Assembly (NCBI GenBank): GCA_903932545.1
Contig: CAIZGT010000685.1
Coordinates: 1 to 5,097, forward strand
DNA from: an uncultured Rhodospirillales bacterium
Lineage (GTDB): Bacteria; Pseudomonadota; Alphaproteobacteria; Acetobacterales; Acetobacteraceae
DNA length: 5,097 bases
Reading direction: 5' to 3'
Shown: positions 1 through 5,097 of the stretch, piece after piece
Numbering within the stretch: the first letter of the stretch is position 1
Layout of the letters: each line of letters starts with the position of its first letter
Position numbers and translations under genes: made by a program
The notes under the pieces: model-generated
What the model saw: the letters and a program-made list of their open reading frames with translations, nothing else
What the model was told of the DNA's origin: nothing
Databases searched by the model: none

Positions 1-17
1 ATGCCGTCTCGCATTTT

Positions 18-52
18 GTCCCTATTCCCCGGCCATTGAACCGATAGGGGAC
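18..52 (+). repeat. Inverted repeat overlapping a ribosome binding site
   Basis: GTCCCTAT (18-25) pairs with ATAGGGGAC (44-52), with one bulged G and an 18-base loop. An alternative pairing puts CCCC (27-30) against GGGG (47-50). Both would hide the AGGGGA ribosome site of the ORF starting at 56. This could be a translational control hairpin, an operator dyad, or chance; the stem is short. Confidence 0.3.
46..51 (+). promoter_or_regulatory. Ribosome binding site for the GTG start at 56
   Basis: AGGGGA sits four bases before the GTG at 56 and is the strongest reason to choose that start over the ATG at 86. It lies inside the right arm of an inverted repeat (18-52), so its accessibility could depend on RNA folding. 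Confidence 0.45.
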
Positions 53-55
53 GAA

Positions 56-274
56 GTGACCGCGACCTCCCTAAAGCCAACCACAATGCAGAACCGGCGT
101 GACGAGATCGCGGGTGCGAGCCATCAAACCTTGGTCATGTGTTCGCAACTGGCCTTGCGAGCGAAAATTGCGACGGATTTCGCGGTCGCCACGCATTTTC
201 GCGAAGTGGGTGCGGATGCGGCGTGGCATCGCTTCGCTTTCCGGTCGGCGTTGGACGACCGGAAAAACCACTAG
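56..274 (+). CDS. Small hypothetical protein heading the cytochrome operon
   Basis: This encodes a 72-residue protein with a GTG start; I do not recognise the family. It has no signal peptide, no long hydrophobic segment and no CxxCH heme motif. Most of it (about residues 20-65) reads as amphipathic helix rich in Ala, His, Phe and Arg, so it is probably a small soluble cytoplasmic protein. Support for it being real: a good Shine-Dalgarno sequence (AGGGGA, 46-51) lies just before the GTG; about 70 percent of third codon positions are G or C by my count; and the stop is one base before the next gene's ATG, which suggests translational coupling. The competing frame over the same bases gives an Arg/Trp-rich product that looks non-coding. 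The reading frame stays open to the left edge of the window, so this could instead be the 3' end of a longer gene. An internal ATG at 86 lacks a ribosome site. Function unknown. Confidence 0.5.
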   Translation: MTATSLKPTTMQNRRDEIAGASHQTLVMCSQLALRAKIATDFAVATHFREVGADAAWHRFAFRSALDDRKNH

Positions 275-275
275 C

Positions 276-1421
276 ATGTCCATGGACCGTTCGACCTCGC
301 ATGAGCCGCTAGCCCCAGCCCGCATCATTGTGTGGGATCGCTTGGTGCGTATCTTTCACTGGGGTTTGGTTCTAGCGGTTACGTTCGCGGCCGCAACTGG
401 CTTTCTCTTCCCACCGAACTGGCTCGATATCCACGTGATATCAGGCGCCTTCGTTGGATGCCTGATCGTGTTCCGCGTCGTCTGGGGGTGGATTGGATCA
501 ACCTATGCGCGGTTTCGCAGCTTCCCCGTCTCGCTGGCCCTGTTGCGTCAGCATGTCGCCGACATCGCGGCAGGCGGCGGCACGCGGCATCTCGGACACA
601 ATCAGTTCGGCGGACTGATGGTGTACGGCCTGCTGGCAATACTGGCCCTGTTGACAATAACCGGCATCGTGACGCTCGGCGGTGTCGTCAAGCAGGGGCC
701 ACTCGCGTTCGCCACCAGCTTCGCCACGGGACAGAGCGCGCGCCAAATCCACGAGATACTGGCAATCGTCACGCTCCTCATGCTTGCGGCCCACCTTGCT
801 GGCGTCGCCTTCGAAAGCTGGCGGTCTGGCGAAAACCTTGTCCGCGCGATGATCACCGGACGCAAGGCAGCTCCGTCCGGGCCGGTCGAGCCGCTAGCCA
901 CGGCGCGCCCGTTCCTTGCAGCGGCGATTTTAACCATGTTGGCGGCGCTGGTGCTCACCGCCACGATACATCTATCCGACCTGCCCGCCCGCGGCGTGCC
1001 ACCTGTGGCCCTTGACCCAACCTATGCCAAGGAATGTGGCAGCTGCCATCTGGCCTATCCGCCAAGTCTGGCCGGAGCGGCGACGTGGAGCGCCGTGATG
1101 GCAGACCTCGCCAACCATTTCGGCGAGAACGCTAGCTTGGATATCAGCACGACGACCCAGCTGGAAAACTGGCTCCAGGCCAATTCCGCCGAGCATTGGG
1201 ACACACGCGCAGCCAACGCGTTTCGCATTGCCAACCCAGCCGACCCGCAGCGCATCACCGCCACAGCGTCTTGGGTAAGGCTGCATCAAGACGTGCCTGA
1301 TGCAGTCTTCAAATCTGCCAAAGTGGGGGGCAAAAGTAGCTGCTCGGCATGCCATCGTGACGCTGCTATCGGCCGTTTTGATCCGCAACAAATCTCCATT
1401 CCGAGGGAAGCACGTCCATGA
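276..1421 (+). CDS. Cytochrome b561-type membrane protein fused to a C-terminal diheme cytochrome c (DHC) domain
   Basis: This 381-residue protein probably passes electrons from the quinol pool through the membrane to periplasmic c-type hemes. Residues 16-200 match the bacterial cytochrome b561 / Ni-hydrogenase b-subunit family: a DRLVRIFHW start motif and four helices (about 27-46, 53-74, 112-134, 158-180), with His28, His53, His159 and His173 as likely ligands of two b hemes. A fifth helix (about 211-232) brings the C-terminus to the periplasm; the loops at 75-111 and 183-211 are Arg/Lys-rich, as expected for the cytoplasmic side. Residues 247-369 form a DHC domain with CGSCH (254-258) and CSACH (356-360). 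His281 in NHFGENA and His337 are likely sixth ligands. I chose ATG 276 because it is one base after the upstream stop and directly precedes the family N-terminus; ATG 282 is an alternative. In-frame sequence upstream is Arg-rich and unlike coding sequence. The stop overlaps the next start (ATGA). Domain calls are firm; the physiological partner is inferred from context. Confidence 0.92.
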   Translation: MSMDRSTSHEPLAPARIIVWDRLVRIFHWGLVLAVTFAAATGFLFPPNWLDIHVISGAFVGCLIVFRVVWGWIGSTYARFRSFPVSLALLRQHVADIAAGGGTRHLGHNQFGGLMVYGLLAILALLTITGIVTLGGVVKQGPLAFATSFATGQSARQIHEILAIVTLLMLAAHLAGVAFESWRSGENLVRAMITGRKAAPSGPVEPLATARPFLAAAILTMLAALVLTATIHLSDLPARGVPPVALDPTYAKECGSCHLAYPPSLAGAATWSAVMADLANHFGENASLDISTTTQLENWLQANSAEHWDTRAANAFRIANPADPQRITATASWVRLHQDVPDAVFKSAKVGGKSSCSACHRDAAIGRFDPQQISIPREARP

Positions 1422-1837
1422 GAATGACATTGACCGCACTGGCATTTTTGTCAGCCTCAGCAACACTGGCGGTCGCCGCCCCCGGTCCGGCACAACAGGC
1501 GCAACTGGACACCTACGCCACACTCGCGAAGGCCGTTGACCCAGCCTTCGCGGGGTTCTCCGCCGAGCATGGAAAGACCCTGTTTTTGGCGAAATCCACA
1601 ACCGGCAAGCCTGATACGCCATCTTGCACAACATGCCATACGGCAGACCCCACCAAGCCTGGCCAAACTCGCGCAGGCAAAGCCATCGGGCCGATGGCCA
1701 TATCGATGAAGGCCGATCGTTACAGCATACCCGCAGAGACAGAGAAATGGTTTGGACGCAATTGCGACAGCGTTCTTGGCCGCGCCTGCACGCCGCTCGA
1801 AAAGGGCGACTTCATCACGTTCATGGTCGGCCAGTAA
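1418..1837 (+). CDS. shp: SHP-type monoheme cytochrome c (sphaeroides heme protein, DUF1924 family)
   Basis: This is a 139-residue secreted cytochrome c. A Sec signal peptide covers residues 1-20 or 21 (basic MRM, hydrophobic core, cleavage near AVA-AP), leaving about 119 residues, close to the roughly 112 of Rhodobacter sphaeroides SHP. One heme motif, CTTCH, is at 70-74. The C-terminal half holds the SHP hallmark: Asn115 directly before Cys116, with Cys124 eight residues on. In characterised SHP an Asn is the unusual sixth heme ligand, displaced by small ligands such as O2 or NO, and a disulfide lies beside it. I infer the same roles here. The segment GKAIGPMAISMKADRY before it also fits the family. 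The start codon overlaps the previous stop (ATGA), with GAGGGA at 1403-1408, so the gene is probably translationally coupled to the membrane cytochrome. It is likely the terminal ligand-binding partner of the DHC proteins on either side. The true substrate in vivo is not known. Confidence 0.9.
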   Translation: MRMTLTALAFLSASATLAVAAPGPAQQAQLDTYATLAKAVDPAFAGFSAEHGKTLFLAKSTTGKPDTPSCTTCHTADPTKPGQTRAGKAIGPMAISMKADRYSIPAETEKWFGRNCDSVLGRACTPLEKGDFITFMVGQ

Positions 1838-1868
1838 TCACGCTTGCCGCTCACGAAAGGAACAGAAC

Positions 1869-2324
1869 ATGCGTTATCACGTCTTGGGATTCGCAATCGC
1901 GGCCAGCCTCACCACTGTCCCCGCTTTCGCTGCCACACCTGAAGTGGCCATGGCGAAGGAATGCGGGGCTTGCCACATGGTTTATCCCGCCTCGCAACTA
2001 CCGGCCCGTTCATGGACGGCTTTGATGGCAAGCCTTGGCAACCATTTCGGCGAGAATGCAGCGTTGGACTCGGCCACGACGAAGCAGATTGCTGATCTGC
2101 TCACCACCACAGCCGCGGACGCCGCTGGCCGCAATAACCGTGCGCTGAGAGGCTTATCTGCCACTCAGACGCCGCTGAGGATCACTGAAACCCCCTATTG
2201 GATCAGCAAGCACGGCCAAGGCCGCGTCGCGGCGACAGCTCTTGCCGCTGTTAAGGCCAAATCAGCAAGTGATTGCGTCGCCTGTCACGCCGGCGCCTCC
2301 AGCGGCCAATTTGATGACGATTGA
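1869..2324 (+). CDS. dhc: Periplasmic diheme cytochrome c (DHC)
   Basis: This is a 151-residue soluble diheme cytochrome c. The signal peptide spans residues 1-21 (cleavage at AFA-AT). Heme 1 is CGACH (32-36) and heme 2 is CVACH (136-140), near the C-terminus. His59 in the GNHFGENA motif and His115 in the WISKHG segment are likely sixth ligands, fitting the bis-His hemes of DHC from Rhodobacter sphaeroides. It aligns with the C-terminal domain of the membrane cytochrome at 276-1421 over its whole mature length: KECG(A/S)CH, NHFGENA, a Trp-then-His segment, and CxACH followed by G(Q/R)FD. The two are therefore clear paralogues in one operon. It starts 31 bases after the SHP stop, with AAAGGAA at 1856-1862 as ribosome site. 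It probably carries electrons to SHP, or between the tethered diheme domain and SHP. Which DHC is the direct SHP donor cannot be told from sequence. Confidence 0.92.
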   Translation: MRYHVLGFAIAASLTTVPAFAATPEVAMAKECGACHMVYPASQLPARSWTALMASLGNHFGENAALDSATTKQIADLLTTTAADAAGRNNRALRGLSATQTPLRITETPYWISKHGQGRVAATALAAVKAKSASDCVACHAGASSGQFDDD

Positions 2325-2338
2325 AACATGCCAATGCG

Positions 2339-2386
2339 CGCACTGATGCAAGCAGTCACGTGCGGAACAATCGCGTGCATCAGGCG
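2339..2386. repeat. Inverted repeat between convergent genes, possible terminator
   Basis: CTGATGCA (2343-2350) is perfectly repeated in inverse as TGCATCAG (2376-2383). Three more pairs (CGC 2339-2341 with GCG 2384-2386) extend the stem past one bulged A. The 25-base loop contains the palindrome CACGTG and can form alternative pairs. It lies between the end of the cytochrome operon (2324) and the end of the opposing PRC-barrel gene (2402), where a bidirectional terminator would sit. There is no T-run on either side, so it is not a classic intrinsic terminator; it could also be an mRNA 3' stabilising hairpin. Confidence 0.35.
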
Positions 2387-2401
2387 TAAGAAGCTGCTGC
2401 G

Positions 2402-2710
2402 CTAATCCTGATAATCAGAAATTTGTGAGTCGATTTGCATTGACATCGACTGCTCTTGCACCGAACGAGGGGCTGTCGCGATGCATGCGAGTGGCAGTTT
2501 AATGCGCAGTGCGCCGCCGACGTTGTCCAGCGCCCCCATCACGGAGGGATGCAGCAGCACGCGCCGACGCGGAAGGGGATGAACGGTTTCCACGATCAGC
2601 CAGCGCATTTGCGAGGTGATCTCGTCGAACACCACATTGTGCACGCGACCAACGCCGCCGTCGGACGCTTCAACCTTGCGGCCGATCAGCTTTGAGCCGT
2701 TTGATATCAT
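2402..2710 (-). CDS. PRC-barrel domain protein
   Basis: This is a 102-residue protein without signal peptide or membrane segment. Residues 5-75 match the PRC-barrel fold: G(R)KVEASDGGVGRV, then NVVFDE, then MRWLIVET, then a basic turn and RVLLHPSV. This is the usual order of short beta strands in stand-alone PRC-barrel proteins, known from photosynthetic reaction centre subunit H, the RNA processing factor RimM and many small stress- or membrane-associated proteins. The tail after about residue 80 is polar, Gln/Ser/Asp-rich and probably disordered. I chose ATG 2710 because GGGAGAG lies seven bases upstream of it and PRC proteins normally begin just before the first strand; an in-frame ATG at 2737 would add nine residues but has no good ribosome site. 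Its own role is unknown. It converges on the cytochrome operon and lies downstream of the glycanase on the same strand, with a 95-base gap, so it is probably transcribed separately. Confidence 0.8.
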   Translation of the reverse strand: MISNGSKLIGRKVEASDGGVGRVHNVVFDEITSQMRWLIVETVHPLPRRRVLLHPSVMGALDNVGGALRIKLPLACIATAPRSVQEQSMSMQIDSQISDYQD

Positions 2711-2717
2711 TGCCGCG

Positions 2718-2724
2718 CTCTCCC
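2718..2724 (-). promoter_or_regulatory. Ribosome binding site deciding the PRC-barrel start
   Basis: On the minus strand this reads GGGAGAG, seven bases before the ATG at 2710. The alternative ATG at 2737 is preceded by GAATTGGG, a poorer match. This favours the shorter protein. Confidence 0.5.
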
Positions 2725-2766
2725 GTCTGAATGGCATCCCAATTCATAGACGGTCGCGAAGTCGGG

Positions 2767-2800
2767 CTGGCAGGCTCGGAAAACACCCAGCGCCTGCCAG
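2767..2800 (-). terminator. Perfect 9-bp inverted repeat, possible 3' hairpin of the glycanase gene
   Basis: CTGGCAGGC (2767-2775) and GCCTGCCAG (2792-2800) form a perfect 9-bp stem with a 16-base loop, beginning six bases past the glycanase stop codon on the minus strand. Position and GC-rich stem suggest a transcript 3' hairpin. On the minus strand no T-run follows it, so intrinsic termination is uncertain. It might instead be an operator upstream of the PRC-barrel gene. Confidence 0.45.
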
Positions 2801-2805
2801 TTTGG

Positions 2806-5097
2806 TCAGACTGTCGGGGGTGCCACAACCGAGAAGTGGTTGGTGCCGTTAGACCACAGATTGCTCGCCGCCCCGATGACTGGCGTGCCCGCATAGCTCG
2901 CACTGTTCACGTAGAGGTTTCGATCCAAGTTGGCGCTGCCGCCATAGGCGTCGTTGAGGAAACAAACTGCCACATCATGCGTGCCCGCGCTAAGGGCAAG
3001 GTTGAAGCCGAACGCCTCCGCATTGCCGCTGGAATGCAGCGTTGTAACACTCTGCGTGCCGCCGAGCTGCACGCCATCCACTGCGACGGTGAATTGTGCG
3101 TCGCCCGCATACGCATCTTCGGACAGGTTGAGTGTCAACACGTTCGATAAGTGGGCAGGCACTAGGAAATTGACATTGCCATTGCCCAACAGTGCCGCCG
3201 GAGCACCGCCCGCCGCTTCACCGCCAAGGGTAATCGCGCTGACATACAGATTGCGGTCCATGGTAGCGCTGCCGCCATACGCGTCGTTGAGGAAATTCAC
3301 CCCGACGGTGTGCGCGTCAGTATTCCAGGTTCCGGCCAGTGTCACAGTGTTTGTGAGGCCGGCACTGTGCGAAGCCGTGGCTGTCTGCACGCCGCCGACG
3401 GCCACGCCATCAACCGTGACTTGGAATTGCGCATCGCCCGTCCACGCATCTTCTGAAACCTGCAACGTCAAAGCCCCACTGGTAGCGCTGCTGGATGTCG
3501 CGACCGGAGCCGTTGGTGTGACAACCGATGAGACTGTGGTCGTGGTGCTGCCAGCCGGAACGGCGAACGAAACCGTGCCGCCGCTATACAGCGCCGCTGG
3601 CGCGCCGGTGGCTGTCGCGCCGCCGAGGGTGATTGCGCTGACATACAGATTGCGATCTTGAGCAGCGCTGCCGCCATAAGCGTCGTTGAGGAAATCCACC
3701 CCAACTGTGTGAGCGCCTGCGGCCCAGGTGCCGTTAAGTGTAATCGTATTGGTCAGACCTTGGGCGTGTGAGGCGGTGGCGGATTGCACGGCGCCGACAG
3801 CGGTGCCATCGACTGTTACCTGGAATTGTGCGTCCCCACTCCAGGCGTCTTCGGAGACCTGCAAAACGAGAGCTGCTGTGGTGCCGACTGGCGTGCTGGT
3901 CACGAGCGTTGCGGTGGGGTTCACGGCGGCGACGGCGAACGACACCGTGCCATTTCCTGTCATTGAGGCAGGCGCACCAGTCGCAGCCACGCCGCCGAGG
4001 TTGATAGCGCTGACATACAGATTGCGGTCTTGTGACGCACTGCCGCCGTAAGCATCGTTGAGGAAATCCACGCCTACAATATGCGCGCCGCTGGCCCAGG
4101 TGCCGGTGAGGGCGATGGTGTTGGTCAGTCCCGCTGCATGGGATGCGGTGGCCGTTTGAACGCCGCCCACGGCTGAGCCATCGACCTTGACTTGGAACTG
4201 CGCATCGCCGTTCCAAGCATCTTCAGACACCTGCAGCATCAGCGTCCCGGTCGCTGATACCGGGGCCGTCGCTGGCGCGGTCGCGGGCACATTTGGCGCA
4301 ATCGTGGTGACAATCGCGGTAGCACTGCCTGCTGGAATTGCCGCAGAGCCGCCAACAAAACTTGTGTTTGCTGTGGCGTAGGCATGGACATAGTCAATTT
4401 GCAGGCTCGCAGGCAGAAGCGTGGAGCCAGTGGGAGCACCTGGCCAACTGCCGTTTCCGCCAACGGCCAAATTGATAATCATGAACATCGGATCGCTCAT
4501 GCTGCTGGGCGTCGGCGCGCTGCCGATGGCCACGCCATCCACATAATAGGTTGTCGTCGCGGGCTCCCAATCCACCCCATAGGTGTGGAAGCCGGTCGCG
4601 GTGTTGGCGACCTGAAAGGCTTGGGAATTGGCTGCCCACACGCCGTTGGTGCTGCCATGAACGGTTGAATAGATCGTTGATGGAGCGTTGCCCAACTGCT
4701 CGAATACGTCGAGTTCGGAGGTGTAGTTGATGCTGGCCGGTAGCATCCAAAATGCTGGCCACAGCCCGGCACCGGATGGCATTTCGGCGCGCACTTCAAA
4801 ATAGCCATAGGTCTGTGAGAAGTCTTTTGCCGTGGTGATCACGCCGGAATTATAGGGCAGACCCAGTGAGTTGGATGGCCCGGCTGCGGTTGCCGTGATG
4901 CTCAGAACACCGTTCTGCAGACTGAATGGGTTCAACCCATTTGAGGCATCGCCATAATACTCGGCTTCGTTGTTACCAGCCAGCGTGTGCGCGGCGGCGC
5001 CTTGATAAGGGTAGGTGGTCATCCATCCGGAACTGCCATCAGATGATGAGGTGAAATTGGTAAATTCATCGTCAAACGTCATGCGGGTGGTTGCAAC
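2806..5097 (-). CDS. GH16 endo-beta-glucanase-like enzyme with four CBM60-type modules (5' end outside the window)
   Basis: This is a large polysaccharide hydrolase, partial at the N-terminus: the frame stays open through the right edge. An internal ATG at 5082 (numbered residue 1 here) begins at MTFDDEF, the first conserved GH16 strand, so the real start with any signal peptide lies further upstream. Residues 1-237 are a GH16 beta-jelly-roll with YGYFEVRAEMPSG, GLWPAFWML and the catalytic ELDVFE: Glu123 nucleophile, Asp125, Glu128 acid/base. The spacing ExDxxE is the beta-bulge, laminarinase-like form, and the overall look is close to ExoK/ExsH-type exopolysaccharide glycanases. An Ala/Pro/Thr linker (238-279) leads to four CBM60-like modules (about 280-384, 403-508, 536-641, 648-753), each with SEDA(W/Y)xGDAQF and FLNDAYGGSA..DRNLYV. 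Other linkers are Thr/Val/Pro-rich; none separates the last two modules. There is no RTX repeat tract or anchor at the C-terminus. Likely extracellular; the substrate (beta-1,3 or mixed-linkage glucan, or a bacterial exopolysaccharide) is not decided. Confidence 0.9.
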   Translation of the reverse strand, partial: VATTRMTFDDEFTNFTSSSDGSSGWMTTYPYQGAAAHTLAGNNEAEYYGDASNGLNPFSLQNGVLSITATAAGPSNSLGLPYNSGVITTAKDFSQTYGYFEVRAEMPSGAGLWPAFWMLPASINYTSELDVFEQLGNAPSTIYSTVHGSTNGVWAANSQAFQVANTATGFHTYGVDWEPATTTYYVDGVAIGSAPTPSSMSDPMFMIINLAVGGNGSWPGAPTGSTLLPASLQIDYVHAYATANTSFVGGSAAIPAGSATAIVTTIAPNVPATAPATAPVSATGTLMLQVSEDAWNGDAQFQVKVDGSAVGGVQTATASHAAGLTNTIALTGTWASGAHIVGVDFLNDAYGGSASQDRNLYVSAINLGGVAATGAPASMTGNGTVSFAVAAVNPTATLVTSTPVGTTAALVLQVSEDAWSGDAQFQVTVDGTAVGAVQSATASHAQGLTNTITLNGTWAAGAHTVGVDFLNDAYGGSAAQDRNLYVSAITLGGATATGAPAALYSGGTVSFAVPAGSTTTTVSSVVTPTAPVATSSSATSGALTLQVSEDAWTGDAQFQVTVDGVAVGGVQTATASHSAGLTNTVTLAGTWNTDAHTVGVNFLNDAYGGSATMDRNLYVSAITLGGEAAGGAPAALLGNGNVNFLVPAHLSNVLTLNLSEDAYAGDAQFTVAVDGVQLGGTQSVTTLHSSGNAEAFGFNLALSAGTHDVAVCFLNDAYGGSANLDRNLYVNSASYAGTPVIGAASNLWSNGTNHFSVVAPPTV
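2824..3141 (-). repeat. CBM60-like module 4, diverged
   Basis: This encodes residues 648-753, from VLTLNLSEDAYAGDAQF to HFSVV. It keeps the module signature but differs from the other three: Tyr for Trp after SEDA, TLHSSGNAEAFGFNLAL in place of the ASHxxGLTNT strand, and a single Cys (707) before FLND. It ends a few residues before the C-terminus. Confidence 0.75.
3160..3477 (-). repeat. CBM60-like module 3
   Basis: This encodes residues 536-641, from GALTLQVSEDAWTGDAQF to VNFLV. It follows the longest inter-module linker (509-535, Thr/Ser/Val/Pro-rich) and runs into module 4 with only about six residues between. Confidence 0.75.
3559..3876 (-). repeat. CBM60-like module 2
   Basis: This encodes residues 403-508, from AALVLQVSEDAWSGDAQF to VSFAV. 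It is very close to modules 1 and 3, also at DNA level. An 18-residue Thr/Val/Pro linker precedes it. Confidence 0.75.
3931..4245 (-). repeat. CBM60-like module 1
   Basis: This encodes residues 280-384, from LMLQVSEDAWNGDAQF to VSFAV. It matches the calcium-dependent CBM60 fold, known in characterised members to bind xylan and related glycans. By eye about four in five residues match module 2. Confidence 0.75.
4372..5097 (-). other. GH16 catalytic domain
   Basis: This is the catalytic part of the glycanase, residues 1-237 plus five residues to the window edge. The active-site motif ELDVFE is at residues 123-128 (about 4699-4716). DWEP (171-174) and YYVDGVAIG (179-187) are the usual strands facing the cleft, and the domain closes at LQIDYVHAY (227-235). 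No catalytic residue is missing. Confidence 0.9.

Noticed and set aside
1..39. Short frame starting with ATG at base 1 and ending in TGA at 39
   Set aside because: It has only 12 codons with no visible ribosome site because it starts at the window edge; it could be the tail of an upstream gene but nothing supports a product.
99..275. N-terminal extension of the cytochrome b-DHC protein back to an ATG at 99
   Set aside because: The extra 59 residues are Arg/Trp/Ser-rich and unlike any cytochrome b561 N-terminus, and they overlap a better coding frame. ATG 276 fits the family start.
972..1634. Minus-strand open frame of 220 codons across the DHC domain and SHP
   Set aside because: It is antisense to two genes with intact heme motifs, and its product is Arg/Cys/Gly-rich with no recognisable domain.
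1752..1868. Upstream extension of the free DHC into the SHP gene
   Set aside because: It would bury the signal peptide. ATG 1869 has a good ribosome site and begins a clean Sec signal sequence.
2954..3661. Long plus-strand open frame (235 codons) opposite the CBM60 modules
   Set aside because: It exists because the opposite strand is a repeated, GC-rich coding region lacking stops. Its product is a low-complexity Ala/Val/Thr/Pro repeat with no ribosome site, and the minus-strand frame has clear conserved domains.
3236..4026. Regularly spaced identical 20-base repeats, considered as a CRISPR-like or intergenic repeat array
   Set aside because: The spacing is about 370-400 bases and the repeats fall in the same codon frame of the CBM60 modules, so they are protein-domain duplications.

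Overview
The window looks like a chromosomal segment of a moderately high-GC proteobacterium, most likely an alphaproteobacterium. The evidence is a periplasmic SHP/DHC cytochrome set, a compact operon with an ATGA overlap, GC-rich third codon positions, and an ExoK/ExsH-like GH16 glycanase carrying CBM60-type modules. Genus or family cannot be fixed from this sequence alone.

Left part (1-2324, plus strand): a redox operon. A small unrecognised ORF (56-274, possibly the tail of a longer gene entering from the left) is followed after one base by a cytochrome b561-type membrane protein fused to a C-terminal diheme cytochrome c (DHC) domain (276-1421). This overlaps by ATGA with a gene for an SHP-type monoheme cytochrome c (1418-1837). 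A free periplasmic DHC (1869-2324) follows. The parts suggest an electron chain: quinol pool, two b hemes in the membrane, the tethered diheme domain, perhaps the soluble diheme carrier, then SHP, whose open or Asn-ligated heme binds small ligands such as O2 or NO in characterised homologues. The striking point is that the operon carries two DHC domains, one membrane-tethered and one free.

Middle (2325-2805): a short convergent intergenic region with an inverted repeat, then a minus-strand PRC-barrel protein of about 102 aa (2402-2710). Between that gene and the next is a 95-bp gap containing a perfect 9-bp inverted repeat.

Right part (2806-5097, minus strand): one long gene, cut by the right edge at its 5' end. 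It encodes a GH16 endo-beta-glucanase-like catalytic domain with an intact ELDVFE active-site motif, followed by four CBM60-like calcium-dependent carbohydrate-binding repeats. The first three repeats are near copies of each other and the last is diverged. It probably acts outside the cytoplasm on a polysaccharide, but its secretion signal lies beyond the window.

Nothing here is a wholly unknown system. The most notable items are the cytochrome b-DHC fusion next to a free DHC and SHP, the unassigned small ORF heading that operon, and the recently amplified CBM60 array.
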